DNA of 41,791 nt from an uncultured Bacteroides sp. (GTDB lineage Bacteria > Bacteroidota > Bacteroidia > Cytophagales > Cyclobacteriaceae), in assembly GCA_902168185.1 (NCBI GenBank), contig CABHOV010000009.1, forward strand, positions 1 to 41,791. Direction: 5' to 3'. Shown piece after piece: positions 8,717 to 17,139 of the stretch. Each line of letters starts with the position of its first letter. Positions within the stretch are counted from its first letter, which is position 1. The notes under the pieces are model-generated. The model saw nothing but the letters and a program-made list of their open reading frames with translations. It did not search any database and had not been told where the DNA came from. A program made the translations under genes and the position numbers.

Positions 8717-9601
8717 TTATCTTAACTTTATCTGTAAGCTACCCATATATATAGCTTCATTACGTATTGTCACCTTGTAAAGACCCGGTACTAATTTTTT
8801 CTTAGGCGTATAGATCATCGCTACACGTTTAAGAGATTGCTGGTTTTCTGCTTGAGTTGATCCCGGTATATAGAAAGCTTTCATTTTTTGCGGTTCACTT
8901 TTAATCACGCGCATGGCAATTTCATCTGTAGCAGGAGTAAGCTCTGTCCCACGTGGATCGGTAATTTTCAGGTTTAGCGCAATGGCAGCGCTGGGTACGT
9001 CTACTTCGATGAATAGTTTTTTTGTCTGCCAGGCTTTCACAGTAAGCCTGTTATTTTTCTTTTGAGACTCAATAAGGACATCTTCTATTAAAGCCATGCG
9101 TAACGCATTTAGTTCTGCGGTAAGCGCCTTGTTTTGGTCTTGAAGCGAAGCCACCATCAGAGTAAAGTCTTCGTGGGTGCTGCCAAGTTGGCGAAGCTCT
9201 TCCTCGTGATTTGTTATTTGCTCCTCAAGATCTTGCTGTATTGCTTTAAGCTGTTGCCGCTGCTTTTTAAGTTGTCCAACAGATTCACTTTCCTTTTTGG
9301 CTGTACCGAGCTTATGTTCAAGGACACGCAATTTCTCAGAGGTAGAATTAAGGGTACCTCCCAACTCGTCGTTCCTTCGGCTAATGTCCTTGATGTCCGA
9401 CTTGAGGTTAAGTATTTCTTTCTCGAACGATAGCTTTTCTGCTAACAACGATTCTGACCGGAGCTTCTCCTCTTTTAACTTACTCTCTATGCGTGTGCGC
9501 CGCCCCACTTCTAAGGTCAGATACATACCAGTACCCAAAAGGATAAGGATAGAGATCGATGCAACTATTTTGGATATACTACCATTACCATCAGACGGCA
9601 T
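8717..9601 (-). CDS. Single-pass membrane protein with long coiled coil
   Basis: From the ATG at 9601 the product is 294 residues. One membrane helix (about 10-30) comes first, then about 150 residues of heptad-rich coiled coil (SKLKEEKLRSESLLAEKL onward, to about 180), then a compact C-terminal domain of about 100 residues with strong beta character (ending YMGSLQIKLR). A TTG start at 9625 is possible. The topology suggests a short cytoplasmic N-terminus and a periplasmic coiled coil with a beta-sandwich tip, as in envelope-stress accessory proteins, but no named family is recognised. It follows the histidine kinase and has its own triple TTAA box just upstream, so it is likely both read through and separately controlled by that system. 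Confidence 0.7.
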   Translation of the reverse strand: MPSDGNGSISKIVASISILILLGTGMYLTLEVGRRTRIESKLKEEKLRSESLLAEKLSFEKEILNLKSDIKDISRRNDELGGTLNSTSEKLRVLEHKLGTAKKESESVGQLKKQRQQLKAIQQDLEEQITNHEEELRQLGSTHEDFTLMVASLQDQNKALTAELNALRMALIEDVLIESQKKNNRLTVKAWQTKKLFIEVDVPSAAIALNLKITDPRGTELTPATDEIAMRVIKSEPQKMKAFYIPGSTQAENQQSLKRVAMIYTPKKKLVPGLYKVTIRNEAIYMGSLQIKLR

Positions 9602-9651
9602 ATTATTTTGATAAGCTTGGTTCAAAATAATAGTCGACTTATAAAAACAGC

Positions 9652-9679
9652 GTTAAGAGGAAATTAAAACCGTATTAAT
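9652..9679. promoter_or_regulatory. 11-bp phased TTAA box, upstream of the coiled-coil gene
   Basis: TTAA occurs at 9653, 9664 and 9675, exactly 11 bases apart, in the gap between the kinase stop and the coiled-coil gene start (about 50 bases upstream of the ATG). The third copy overlaps the kinase stop codon. The geometry fits an OmpR-family operator; binding is inferred. Confidence 0.6.
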
Positions 9680-11051
9680 ATACCCCGTCAGGCCGGGGGA
9701 AGGAAACTATGAATGTAGTTCCAATGCTTTCTTTAGAGTTAACTTGGATTGTGGCACCGTGCAACCGAAGAATTGGTTTTACTATAGAGAGCCCTATACC
9801 GCTGCCTTTCACATTCTGCGTATTGCTTCCCCGATAGAACGGTTCAAATATATAGGGCAAGTCTTTTTCAGATATACCTATACCACTGTCATTGAAAATA
9901 ATGATTAGACCGAAACGAGAGGACTTGATCAAGATATTGATAAGGTGATTTGAAGAATACTTACAGCCGTTTTCCATTATATTGGACAATGCACTTTTCA
10001 TGAGTTGTTCATCTCCGTTGACCAGCATTCGCTCATCATCAAGGTCATAATCTAGATCGATATTAATTTGATAGGAGGGATTGCTCGCTAATAAGTCGTC
10101 CCGGACTTGCCAGATTAAGTCATCAATGCGCAAGGGGACCATCTTTCTGTTACGGTCTTCAGAAGAAGTTTGCGCCAGCAGGAGTAATCGGTTTGAAAGC
10201 ATATTGAGATTTTTGATGTCGTCAAGTACCGAGTAGAGAACCTTTCTATAGTCCTCATTTGAACGAGTATTCAACAAGGTCACTTCCAGTTGGCCGGTTA
10301 TCGAAGTAAGAGGAGTACGTAATTCATGCGAGGCGTTGGCGATAAAATTGCGCTGCGCCTTGAATGATGTTTCCAGTCGCAGTAGCATATTGTTAAATGT
10401 CTGAGCAAGCTTGGCGATCTCATCTTTACCATTTCCTTCATCCACCCGAAGGTTCAGACTAGTAATTGAAATTTCATCCACCTGACTGATCACTCCGGAG
10501 ATAGGCTCCAACGCTTTTCCGGCAAATAGCCATCCGGCAATTGAAACAATAACAATACTAATGGCGAAAACCGTAAGCAGGATGGTTCGCAGATTTTTTA
10601 ACTTATTGAATCCGTAAACATCTGTGGCTGCAGCAACTACCGTGAAGCGATCATATCTGCTCTTGAACAGGAAGCCTAATATCTCATAATCATTTTCTTG
10701 ATAACGCACTTCATCCTCAAGGCGGATTCTGTCAAGAAGATTTTGATCTATATAGATATCCTGTGTTTGATCAGTACTGAAGAGAATTTGATTTTTAAAA
10801 TCGTATATGATAATTTTCTCATTCGGCAGGCTAACCGGATTATCTTTCTCTAGCTTTTGCAGGAGGGTGGCGTCAATTTCATCCACATCAATTAAGATCT
10901 TGGCCGTATTGTTGGCCTTATTTCGCAAACGGTTATAAAAATCTTCCTCGCGATAATCTGCTGAGAAAATATAGATCAGCATTGACCCTAGAACAAGTAT
11001 AACCGCTACAATGAAAATGAACCGAACCGTAAGCCTGTTTCTGATGTTCAT
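9675..11051 (-). CDS. HAMP sensor histidine kinase, first of two paralogous systems
   Basis: The 458-residue kinase has two membrane helices (about 11-31 and 156-176) around a periplasmic sensor of about 120 residues, a HAMP linker (about 177-230), a HisKA dimerisation region with H242 in NASHELRTPLTS, and an HATPase_c domain: N box MENGCKY, G1 FNDSGIGIS (D388), F box IFEPFYRG, G2 GSGIGLSI. All catalytic signatures are intact. Its ATG overlaps the regulator stop (ATGA), so the two are translationally coupled. The periplasmic domain closely resembles that of the kinase at 23355-24728 (shared NPxSLP and DYxxLGFLF segments), so both probably sense related signals. The signal is unknown; the neighbours NhaA, MscS, trehalose genes and RND efflux suggest ionic, osmotic or envelope stress. 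Confidence 0.92.
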   Translation of the reverse strand: MNIRNRLTVRFIFIVAVILVLGSMLIYIFSADYREEDFYNRLRNKANNTAKILIDVDEIDATLLQKLEKDNPVSLPNEKIIIYDFKNQILFSTDQTQDIYIDQNLLDRIRLEDEVRYQENDYEILGFLFKSRYDRFTVVAAATDVYGFNKLKNLRTILLTVFAISIVIVSIAGWLFAGKALEPISGVISQVDEISITSLNLRVDEGNGKDEIAKLAQTFNNMLLRLETSFKAQRNFIANASHELRTPLTSITGQLEVTLLNTRSNEDYRKVLYSVLDDIKNLNMLSNRLLLLAQTSSEDRNRKMVPLRIDDLIWQVRDDLLASNPSYQINIDLDYDLDDERMLVNGDEQLMKSALSNIMENGCKYSSNHLINILIKSSRFGLIIIFNDSGIGISEKDLPYIFEPFYRGSNTQNVKGSGIGLSIVKPILRLHGATIQVNSKESIGTTFIVSFPRPDGVY

Positions 11052-11737
11052 AATTCTTCCTGGATAACATAGCCCAGACCTATACGCGTATGGATAAGTT
11101 TGTTAGGAAAGTCTTTGTCGATTTTTTTTCGAAGTATATTTACATATACCTCAACTACATTAGTGCCGGTATCAAAGGTTACCTCCCAAACGCGCTCAGC
11201 TATATCGGGTTTCGATAGCACCCTTCCTTTGTTCCGCATGAGGTATTCAAGCAAAGAGAATTCCTTTGCTGTTAATGAAATAGTCTTGTTGCCACGAATA
11301 GCTAATTTCCGGTCAAGATCCAACCGAAGGTCCGCCACGGAAAGCATATTTACGGACTGCTTTTCGAATGGCTGTGTGGAAGCACGTTTTGTTAACGCCT
11401 TAATCCTGGCCAGTAGTTCTTTAAATTCAAATGGCTTGACCAGGTAATCATCGGCACCCGCATCAAAGCCAGTAACTTTGTCATCGGTAGTGCCCAGAGC
11501 AGTTAGCATTAGTATAGGTATGAGGGGTTTTGCATTTTTTATTTCCTTGCACAGATCAACTCCGTTGATAGCAGGCAAAATCACATCCAGCAGGATCAGG
11601 TGGTATTCTTTGTTGAGCGCCAACTTTTGTCCTGTGTAGCCATCATAGGCCAACTCTACGTTATACCCTTGCTCTTCAAGTCCATTCTTGAGAAACGCGG
11701 CTACTTTCTGTTCATCTTCAACAACGAGGATATTCAT
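11048..11737 (-). CDS. OmpR/PhoB-family response regulator, partner of the first kinase
   Basis: The 229-residue regulator has a receiver (about 1-120: E7/D8, phosphoacceptor D51 in LLDVILP, T79, K101 in LVKPFEF) and a winged-helix Trans_reg_C domain (about 130-227). The C-terminal DNA-binding segment, with TGTNVVEVYVNILRKKIDK, is nearly the same as in the regulator at 22616-23293, so both should recognise the same DNA. I chose ATG 11737 because MNILVVEDE is the normal start; a frame to 11788 adds 17 unlikely residues. It overlaps the kinase start by 4 bases and follows nhaA and a 40-codon ORF on the same strand. It is a candidate reader of the 11-bp TTAA boxes. Confidence 0.92.
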   Translation of the reverse strand: MNILVVEDEQKVAAFLKNGLEEQGYNVELAYDGYTGQKLALNKEYHLILLDVILPAINGVDLCKEIKNAKPLIPILMLTALGTTDDKVTGFDAGADDYLVKPFEFKELLARIKALTKRASTQPFEKQSVNMLSVADLRLDLDRKLAIRGNKTISLTAKEFSLLEYLMRNKGRVLSKPDIAERVWEVTFDTGTNVVEVYVNILRKKIDKDFPNKLIHTRIGLGYVIQEEL

Positions 11738-11794
11738 CTTGATCAATGATATAGTATAACTTATATTTTGGAGACTATAGCTTTGCAATTGGGT

Positions 11795-11917
11795 TTACTT
11801 GAAATCTTTAAGTAATACCCATAGACCAAAACATAAAATTATAATAACCAAAATGCAAGTTCCGACCGTCTCCCGGTCACGAGCTCTTTTCTTTATAGCT
11901 TGATAATCTTTTTTCAT
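11795..11917 (-). CDS. Small single-pass membrane protein, 40 residues
   Basis: A short frame starts with ATG just two bases after the nhaA stop (TAG-CC-ATG). The product has a strongly basic N-terminal half (MKKDYQAIKKRARDRE), then one hydrophobic helix of about 20 residues (ILVIIIILCFGLWVLL region), and ends KDFK. Tight spacing behind nhaA and ahead of the regulator (57 bases) suggests a real operonic small protein. Basic-inside topology would put the N-terminus in the cytoplasm. Such microproteins often modulate a neighbouring transporter or kinase; that role is inference here, and I recognise no family. Confidence 0.55.
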   Translation of the reverse strand: MKKDYQAIKKRARDRETVGTCILVIIILCFGLWVLLKDFK

Positions 11918-11919
11918 GG

Positions 11920-13062
11920 CTAATAACCCGTCTTTTTAAGGCACCATTTCAATACTATATATCCAAGGCTTCCCGCCACCACGGACGACAGCATAATCGC
12001 TATCTTCGATTGCTCTATAATTTGATCATCTTGAAAGGCGAGGAGTGTGATAAAGATGGACATAGTGAACCCTATACCACCCAGTAAGCTCGCCCCCAGA
12101 ATTTCTTTGAACCCCATATCTTCTGACATTTTGGTAAGTCCAGTCACGATGGAGAGGTAGCTAAATAGAATTATACCTATGGGCTTTCCAATAATAAGTC
12201 CGGCGGCTATGCCCAGCGAATTTGACTCCGATAACGACTGGTACCACTCGGGGTGAATGACAATACTGGTATTGGCCAGCGCAAATAAAGGAAGAATAAT
12301 GAATGCAACCGGCTTATGAAGTACATGTTGGAGGATATAGGAAGAAGATTTTTCACTGCCATCGCCAAAGGGAATAGCAAAGGCCAAGAGGACCCCGGAA
12401 ATCGTAGCATGTATGCCAGAGTGAAGCATGAAATACCACATTACAACACCGGCTGCCAGGTAGGGAATCAGATTGCGAACCTTTAATCGATTGAGGACAA
12501 GAAGACCTACAAAAATACTCAACGCTATGACTAGATTTACCCACTGCAGCGTTCCTGTATAGAAGATGGCTATTACCAGAATTGCACCAAGGTCATCGAT
12601 GACGGCCAAAGCCGTAAGAAAGATTTTTACAGACGGAGGAACCCTATTTCCCAACAAGGAGAGTACTCCCAGTGCAAATGCTATATCTGTGGCCATCGGG
12701 ATACCTGCACCAGCTTGAAAAGAAGTGTTGAAATTAAAAAGCAAGTGAACGCCCGCTGGGACCAGCATCCCTCCAAGGGCTGCCAGAATCGGGAGTAGCG
12801 AATTTCGAATGTTCGATAGTTCACCTATATATACCTCCCTTTCAAGCTCCAGACCTACAAGCAAGAAAAAAATGGCCATCAACCCATCATTTATCCAATG
12901 CGTGGTAGTGTGATCAGCAATTTCAATATTCCAAAGAGATATATACTGTACTTGCCAGGGCGAGTTTGTTAACAAGATTGAAACGGCTGTACATGCCAGT
13001 AAAACCAGCCCACCTGATTTGCCGCTATTGAAAAAGTCTGTGAATAGTTTAGTAAGTTTCAT
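11920..13062 (-). CDS. nhaA: Na+/H+ antiporter NhaA
   Basis: The 380-residue polytopic protein matches NhaA: FFLLVGLELEREVYIGEL near the N-terminus, MATDIAFALGVLSLLG (the Asp equivalent to E. coli D133) and LAVIDDLGAI (the D163/D164 pair that carries ions), followed by the paired C-terminal half ending GSLGYIVLKW. Length and motifs are those of a complete exchanger. It moves two protons in for one sodium out at the inner membrane, giving salt and alkaline tolerance. It is the first gene of the leftward group nhaA, small membrane ORF, response regulator, kinase. A TTAA pair with 11-base spacing lies about 180 bases upstream and a larger array about 360 bases upstream, which suggests feedback by the system it leads. 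Confidence 0.95.
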   Translation of the reverse strand: MKLTKLFTDFFNSGKSGGLVLLACTAVSILLTNSPWQVQYISLWNIEIADHTTTHWINDGLMAIFFLLVGLELEREVYIGELSNIRNSLLPILAALGGMLVPAGVHLLFNFNTSFQAGAGIPMATDIAFALGVLSLLGNRVPPSVKIFLTALAVIDDLGAILVIAIFYTGTLQWVNLVIALSIFVGLLVLNRLKVRNLIPYLAAGVVMWYFMLHSGIHATISGVLLAFAIPFGDGSEKSSSYILQHVLHKPVAFIILPLFALANTSIVIHPEWYQSLSESNSLGIAAGLIIGKPIGIILFSYLSIVTGLTKMSEDMGFKEILGASLLGGIGFTMSIFITLLAFQDDQIIEQSKIAIMLSSVVAGSLGYIVLKWCLKKTGY

Positions 13063-13238
13063 TTTTAAGTTTACAGGTCCGGTTTAATGTTTCGGGGACG
13101 TCTTATTTATATATTTCTCAATGACTTAGTTACCTATCGAACATACATGTAGAGTCAATTCAACTTACATTTTCTGAGGTGCAGAGATTCAACCCTTTGC
13201 AAGATTGCGACCATGGAAGGAAAATGAAACAGACGAAA

Positions 13239-13255
13239 ATTAAGATTACCTTAAA
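13239..13255. promoter_or_regulatory. TTAA pair with 11-bp spacing upstream of nhaA
   Basis: TTAA at 13240 and 13251. Two copies only, about 180 bases from the nhaA ATG. Confidence 0.4.
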
Positions 13256-13418
13256 TTTTTGATTTTGGGGAGCACTCTGTCAATGCTCTATGGCTGTTAA
13301 GGTTGATATGTCGAAGACCAGTCAGATATAAAAAACAAAAAGACTCACCACTCATGAAGGCAAGCCTTTTTGTTTCCTGTAAACTATATAAACTGGCTAC
13401 AAAAATGATATGACGACC

Positions 13419-13456
13419 TTTAACCAGCCTTAAAAGCATATTAAATTCACATTAAA
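13419..13456. promoter_or_regulatory. Phased TTAA array in the nhaA-GH15 intergenic region
   Basis: TTAA at 13420, 13430, 13441 and 13452. The last three are 11 bases apart and the first is 10 from the second. The copies read CTTAAAAGCAT, ATTAAATTCAC and ATTAAAAATAT, giving the half-site TTAAA. The target gene is unclear because both flanking starts are 350-520 bases away. Confidence 0.5.
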
Positions 13457-13686
13457 AATATCATATGGCAGACGGTATGTGTTGAAATAATTGACCAGTA
13501 TTTACCTACTGTCTGGTATCACAGCTCAAACTAGACAGGTTGCTTCCACCTGCGAGTGACATTCTTTTGCTCATTGATGACAGCTTTCTGCAACTCCTCC
13601 AAGATCCTTTCGTCAGTTAAAATGTTTAACAAGCACTCCTTCATGTCTTAGCTTTTCAAGGTTGTGAGTATAACAGTTCAATATAC

Positions 13687-13709
13687 TCTTAAATAATCAA
13701 TCGTAATCA
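13687..13709. promoter_or_regulatory. 23-base element shared with the RND operon leader
   Basis: These 23 bases match 25658-25680 at 22 of 23 positions; the one difference is T/C at the eighth base. The core is AATCAATCGTAATCA. At the RND operon it ends four bases before the start codon; here it ends next to a 15-base palindrome. It may be a relic of a duplicated promoter or a true second operator. Confidence 0.55.
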
Positions 13710-13715
13710 AGTATA

Positions 13716-13730
13716 CCCTAATAATTAGGG
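13716..13730. repeat. Perfect 15-base palindrome
   Basis: CCCTAAT-A-ATTAGGG, seven-base arms around one central base, seven bases after the 23-base shared element. It could be a dimer-binding operator; no partner regulator is identified. Confidence 0.5.
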
Positions 13731-13872
13731 CATCGATATGTAGGTGTTTATATTATAGGAGGGAGTATTTGTCATAGTTGTGATTGCTATTTCTCGCTAT
13801 AGATATATATAATTCGTCCCGTGTAGCTACGATTCACGAGTTGCTTTCATTTGCCTGTAAAAGTGCACGGCA

Positions 13873-13900
13873 GTTAAAGCGGAATTAAATTGAAATTAAA
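13873..13900. promoter_or_regulatory. 11-bp phased triple TTAA box upstream of the GH15 gene
   Basis: TTAA at 13874, 13885 and 13896, exactly 11 bases apart, ending 70 bases before the GH15 ATG. This is the clearest promoter-proximal example of the motif. Confidence 0.65.
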
Positions 13901-13969
13901 ATTGCATGATGCGACTAGTTGAACGGCTATGGCACGTTCCTTTAGTAATTCAAAACGAGTTACTGCCCA

Positions 13970-15799
13970 ATGGAGAGAACAGGTCAATACCAGCCAATTG
14001 AGAATTATGGAGTCATCGGGGATCTTAACACAATTGCCCTAGTTGGATTAAATGGGTCTATCGATTTTATGTGCTTTCCTGATTTTGATTCACCAACTGT
14101 TTTTGCGGCTATGCTGGATAAGTCAAAGGGTGGCTTCTTTCGTATCGCTCCCACGACAGACGATTTCAAAAACAAGCAGTTATACTTGCCTGATACAAAT
14201 GTTTTGTTAACACGCTTTCTTTCAAAAAAGGGTATCGCAGAACTGACTGACTTTATGCCAATGGGGGCGATGGCGAAAGGAAAAGAACTTGTTAGAATCG
14301 TGACCTGTGTTCATGGCGAGATTGACATTGCGCTTGAATGTTGTCCACGATTTGATTATGCGAGAGTACCGCATAGAATTGAAAGGCGGAATAATGGTGA
14401 AGTTCTCTTCTGTAACGCCGATAAGAATATTGTAATTCGGTTTCTGTCTAGTGTTGATGTTGAGGTGCGCGATAATGACGCTATAGCAAATTTTACTTTA
14501 AAGACAGGAGAGAAGGCCACTTTCATGATGGAGTACGTCACGGGCAAGGAGCCCGGTAAATTTGATTTAGGCAAGTTTGCAGAGGAGAGCCTTTATACAA
14601 CAATAGATTTTTGGAAAGACTGGGTTAGCAAAAGCACGTACAAAGGGCGTTGGGTAGAAATCGTGAACAGATCAGCGCTCGTGCTCAAGCTGATGACCTC
14701 ACAACAATATGGCTCCATTGTAGCCGCACCAACCTTTGGATTGCCAGAGGAAATAGGAGGTGAAAGAAATTGGGATTATCGGTATACATGGATCCGCGAT
14801 GCGTCTTTTACTGTTTATACTTTACTGAAATTAGGTTATAAAAAGGAAGCACGGGAGTTTATAGCCTGGGTTGAAAAGCGATGTAACGATATTGGCGAGG
14901 CAGGACGCCTGAGATTGATGTATAGCCTTAGCGGAGAAAAAGATCTGTTTGAAGCAGAGCTAAATCACTTGGAAGGATACAGGCAGTCCTCTCCTGTGAG
15001 AATTGGTAATGAAGCCTATGATCAGATTCAACTTGATATATACGGAGAATTGTTGGATGCAGTATACTTGTTTGATAAACATGCCGAAACGATCTCATAC
15101 GATTTTTGGCTTGACTTAAAACATCAGGTTAACTGGGTATGCAATAATTGGAAGATGAAGGATGAGGGTATATGGGAAGTGCGTGGTGGGAAGAAGGAAT
15201 TTCTTTATTCAAGGCTGTTATGTTGGGTAGCATTGGATCGTGCGATCAAGATCGCTGATGCTCACTCGTATCCCTATCCGGCTGAGTGGAAAGAAGAACG
15301 AAATAAGATTTTTAATACGATACATGAGGATTTTTGGAATGCAGAGTTGCAGGCTTTTGTACAGTATAAAGATGCTGATACTGTAGATGCAGCCACGCTG
15401 CTCATGCCCTTGGTACGCTTCATCGGACCAAAGGATCCTAAGTGGCTTTCGACTTTAAAAAGGATTGAAGATGAACTCGTATCAGATTCCCTGGTATATA
15501 GATATCGAAACAATGAAAAGCTGGATGGACTCTCGGGGGCGGAAGGTACATTTTCAATGTGTACATTCTGGTATGTTGAGTGCTTGTGTAAGGCTGGTCA
15601 ATTGAACAAGGCGAGACTGTTTTTTGAAAAGATGTTAGGGTATGCAAACCATTTAGGACTGTATGCTGAAATGCTCGGCCTTCAGGGAGAGCACCTTGGA
15701 AACTTTCCCCAGGCGTTCACTCATCTTGGTCTTATCAGCGCCGCTCTTGCTCTGGATAGTCAATTAAACGATCAGAGAAATAAAGATGTAATGAACTGA
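13970..15799 (+). CDS. GH15 glycoside hydrolase (glucoamylase or trehalase type)
   Basis: The 609-residue protein has the two-part GH15 layout. An N-terminal beta-sandwich (about 1-220) opens with YQPIENYGVIGDLNTIAL and NGSIDFMCFPDFDSPTVFA. A catalytic (alpha/alpha)6 barrel follows, with RYTWIRDASFTVYTL (substrate-binding Arg-Asp), VRIGNEAYDQIQLDIYGE, DEGIWEVRGG (candidate general acid Glu) and the final GEHLGNFPQAFTHLGLI (candidate base Glu). Bacterial GH15 proteins of this size include glucoamylases and acid trehalases. No signal peptide is seen, so it should act in the cytoplasm. With a trehalose-6-phosphate synthase/phosphatase 6 kb away under the same motif, trehalose hydrolysis is a reasonable inference, but alpha-1,4-glucan cleavage cannot be excluded. 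A triple TTAA box precedes it. Confidence 0.88.
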   Translation: MERTGQYQPIENYGVIGDLNTIALVGLNGSIDFMCFPDFDSPTVFAAMLDKSKGGFFRIAPTTDDFKNKQLYLPDTNVLLTRFLSKKGIAELTDFMPMGAMAKGKELVRIVTCVHGEIDIALECCPRFDYARVPHRIERRNNGEVLFCNADKNIVIRFLSSVDVEVRDNDAIANFTLKTGEKATFMMEYVTGKEPGKFDLGKFAEESLYTTIDFWKDWVSKSTYKGRWVEIVNRSALVLKLMTSQQYGSIVAAPTFGLPEEIGGERNWDYRYTWIRDASFTVYTLLKLGYKKEAREFIAWVEKRCNDIGEAGRLRLMYSLSGEKDLFEAELNHLEGYRQSSPVRIGNEAYDQIQLDIYGELLDAVYLFDKHAETISYDFWLDLKHQVNWVCNNWKMKDEGIWEVRGGKKEFLYSRLLCWVALDRAIKIADAHSYPYPAEWKEERNKIFNTIHEDFWNAELQAFVQYKDADTVDAATLLMPLVRFIGPKDPKWLSTLKRIEDELVSDSLVYRYRNNEKLDGLSGAEGTFSMCTFWYVECLCKAGQLNKARLFFEKMLGYANHLGLYAEMLGLQGEHLGNFPQAFTHLGLISAALALDSQLNDQRNKDVMN

Positions 15800-16274
15800 T
15801 TTAAGATATAAGCAAATTTTATGAATGTAATATCGATGACTGGAGCGGCTCATGTAGAAACGTAGAGAGTTTCCAGAGCCGGAAACACAGCGTTAGACTA
15901 TCATGGATATTTTATATACCGACCCTCGGTGTATAGATTGTGGCTGTCCATGAAAGGAACAACACGATGAAATAAAATCTGTATTAAAACCGTATTAAAG
16001 TTTAACTATTCAACTATATAAGTCACCTCCGTGACAATGGTTTAGATGGATTTATTTCGGAATATCGTGCCAAGCAAATTTTAGTATAGTGAAATTATAT
16101 AGTGGGCGAATAACAACAGTACTGCAATTTATTAGTAAAGGTGAACTGCAAATTTTAAGGCTCAAACCAGCACGTTCATTTGAGCGGCTATTCACCGGAA
16201 TATCAAAAAATAGAAATACATCAATATTCTCTCCACAACATAATGTAGTTTGGGTTATCCACAAATTAACGATT
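15800..16274. other. Intergenic region upstream of the Cys-rich protein gene
   Basis: This stretch holds a GTTTCC / GGAAAC hairpin (15869-15886) without a T-run and a TTAA pair near 15984. A continuous frame opens with GTG at 16089 and runs into the Cys-rich gene; its first 62 codons look non-family, so I treat them as untranslated leader. Confidence 0.4.
15983..15999. promoter_or_regulatory. TTAA pair with 11-bp spacing upstream of the Cys-rich protein gene
   Basis: TTAA at 15984 and 15995, both inside TATTAAA. A further TTAA at 16002 is out of phase. It is 280 bases from the preferred ATG but about 90 from the GTG that would open the longer frame. Confidence 0.45.
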
Positions 16275-16655
16275 ATGCAAATAAAAAGTGATAGCAAAAA
16301 AAACAAGGCATTCCTTCAAGTGGTGATTAATTGCGCTTTGAAGGCCGAGGAATATGCCTTTGCTTCAGTGTTGAATGCAAAGGAGGCTGCAGGAGTTCCC
16401 AGGCCTTACACTTCGTGTAAGGAAGTCTCAGAAATATGTTTTCGTCTTGCAAAGCAGATATTGGAACGACATAATTTTAGCCGGGATTTACTGGTTTCCT
16501 GTGCTCGTATCTGTACGCTATGTGCTGCCGACTGTCGGAGTTGTTCCGGCGATATATCCCGTCAATGCCGTAATGCTTGTGAAGAATGCGCCGAAGCGTG
16601 CTATAGCGAACTATATAAAATTATTGCCCTTAAGAAAAAAGGTGGCTTGGATTGA
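16275..16655 (+). CDS. Four-helix-bundle Cys-rich protein, copper-storage (Csp/DUF326)-like
   Basis: From ATG 16275 the product has 126 residues, the usual size of this family, and 12 cysteines. They are arranged on helices as CARICTLCAADCRSC and CRNACEECAEAC, the CxxxCxxC spacing that lines the core of copper-storage protein bundles with thiolates. No signal peptide is visible, so it would be a cytosolic Csp3-like form storing Cu(I). A GTG start at 16089 would add 62 residues of unrelated sequence; the phased TTAA pair sits closer to that start, which leaves some doubt. The receiver gene at 16681 follows after 25 bases and is probably co-transcribed. Confidence 0.75.
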   Translation: MQIKSDSKKNKAFLQVVINCALKAEEYAFASVLNAKEAAGVPRPYTSCKEVSEICFRLAKQILERHNFSRDLLVSCARICTLCAADCRSCSGDISRQCRNACEECAEACYSELYKIIALKKKGGLD

Positions 16656-16680
16656 TTTAACTTCTTAGTAGTAAAAAAAG

Positions 16681-17112
16681 ATGAATATGAATAGTGTGGT
16701 GAATATACTGCTGATTGAAGACGATATCCTTGATCAGATGGCAGTACAGCGTGTGCTCGACAAAAAAGATATACTGTATAGGCTTAAGATTGCAAAGAAC
16801 GGAGAAGAAGCGCTATTGCTGTTGGCGCAAAACGGCAATGATATTTTTACTGGACATCCGGATATAATTCTGTTGGATTTAAGCATGCCCAAACGCGACG
16901 GCTTTGAATTTTTGACCACGTTAAAGGGTATAGATGCACTGAAAGACATAAAGGTCTTTGTCCTGACTACATCTGATGAAAAGGATGATAAGGAGAGGGC
17001 TATGAGTTTTAATATTTCCGGCTATATAACAAAACCGCTTAAACTTGAAAGTCCCTCAACATTGGACGCATTTAACCTGATGATAGACCTGATGAACCTG
17101 CAGATCAAATGA
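16681..17112 (+). CDS. Single-domain response regulator
   Basis: The 143-residue protein is one receiver with an intact site: E13/D14/D15 in LIEDDILD, phosphoacceptor D66 in LLDLSMP, T96 in VLTTS and K118 in ITKPL. The loop insert near residues 50-60 places it with the Rcp1-like group. No output domain is present, so it probably works by phosphotransfer or protein contact. It sits 25 bases behind the Cys-rich gene and is convergent with the MscS gene, whose stop is 27 bases away. It is one of five receiver-only loci in this window. Confidence 0.88.
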   Translation: MNMNSVVNILLIEDDILDQMAVQRVLDKKDILYRLKIAKNGEEALLLLAQNGNDIFTGHPDIILLDLSMPKRDGFEFLTTLKGIDALKDIKVFVLTTSDEKDDKERAMSFNISGYITKPLKLESPSTLDAFNLMIDLMNLQIK

Positions 17113-17139
17113 TGAAATATTTGCGTTGCTTGAAAATAA

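Larger units (their letters stand above)
13063..13969. other. Long regulatory intergenic region between nhaA and the GH15 gene
   Basis: This 907-base region separates divergent genes and is dense in regulatory-looking sequence. It has three phased TTAA arrays (near 13240, 13420-13456 and 13874-13900), a 23-base element at 13687-13709 that recurs before the RND operon, and a perfect palindrome at 13716-13730. A 37-codon minus-strand frame at 13531-13644 begins MKECLLNILTDERILEELQ; it looks plausible as a helical small protein, but support is weak. No other gene is seen. Confidence 0.55.

Noticed and set aside
13251-13439. 62-residue minus-strand frame between nhaA and the GH15 gene
   Set aside because: It overlaps regulatory arrays and its residues show no pattern of a real protein.
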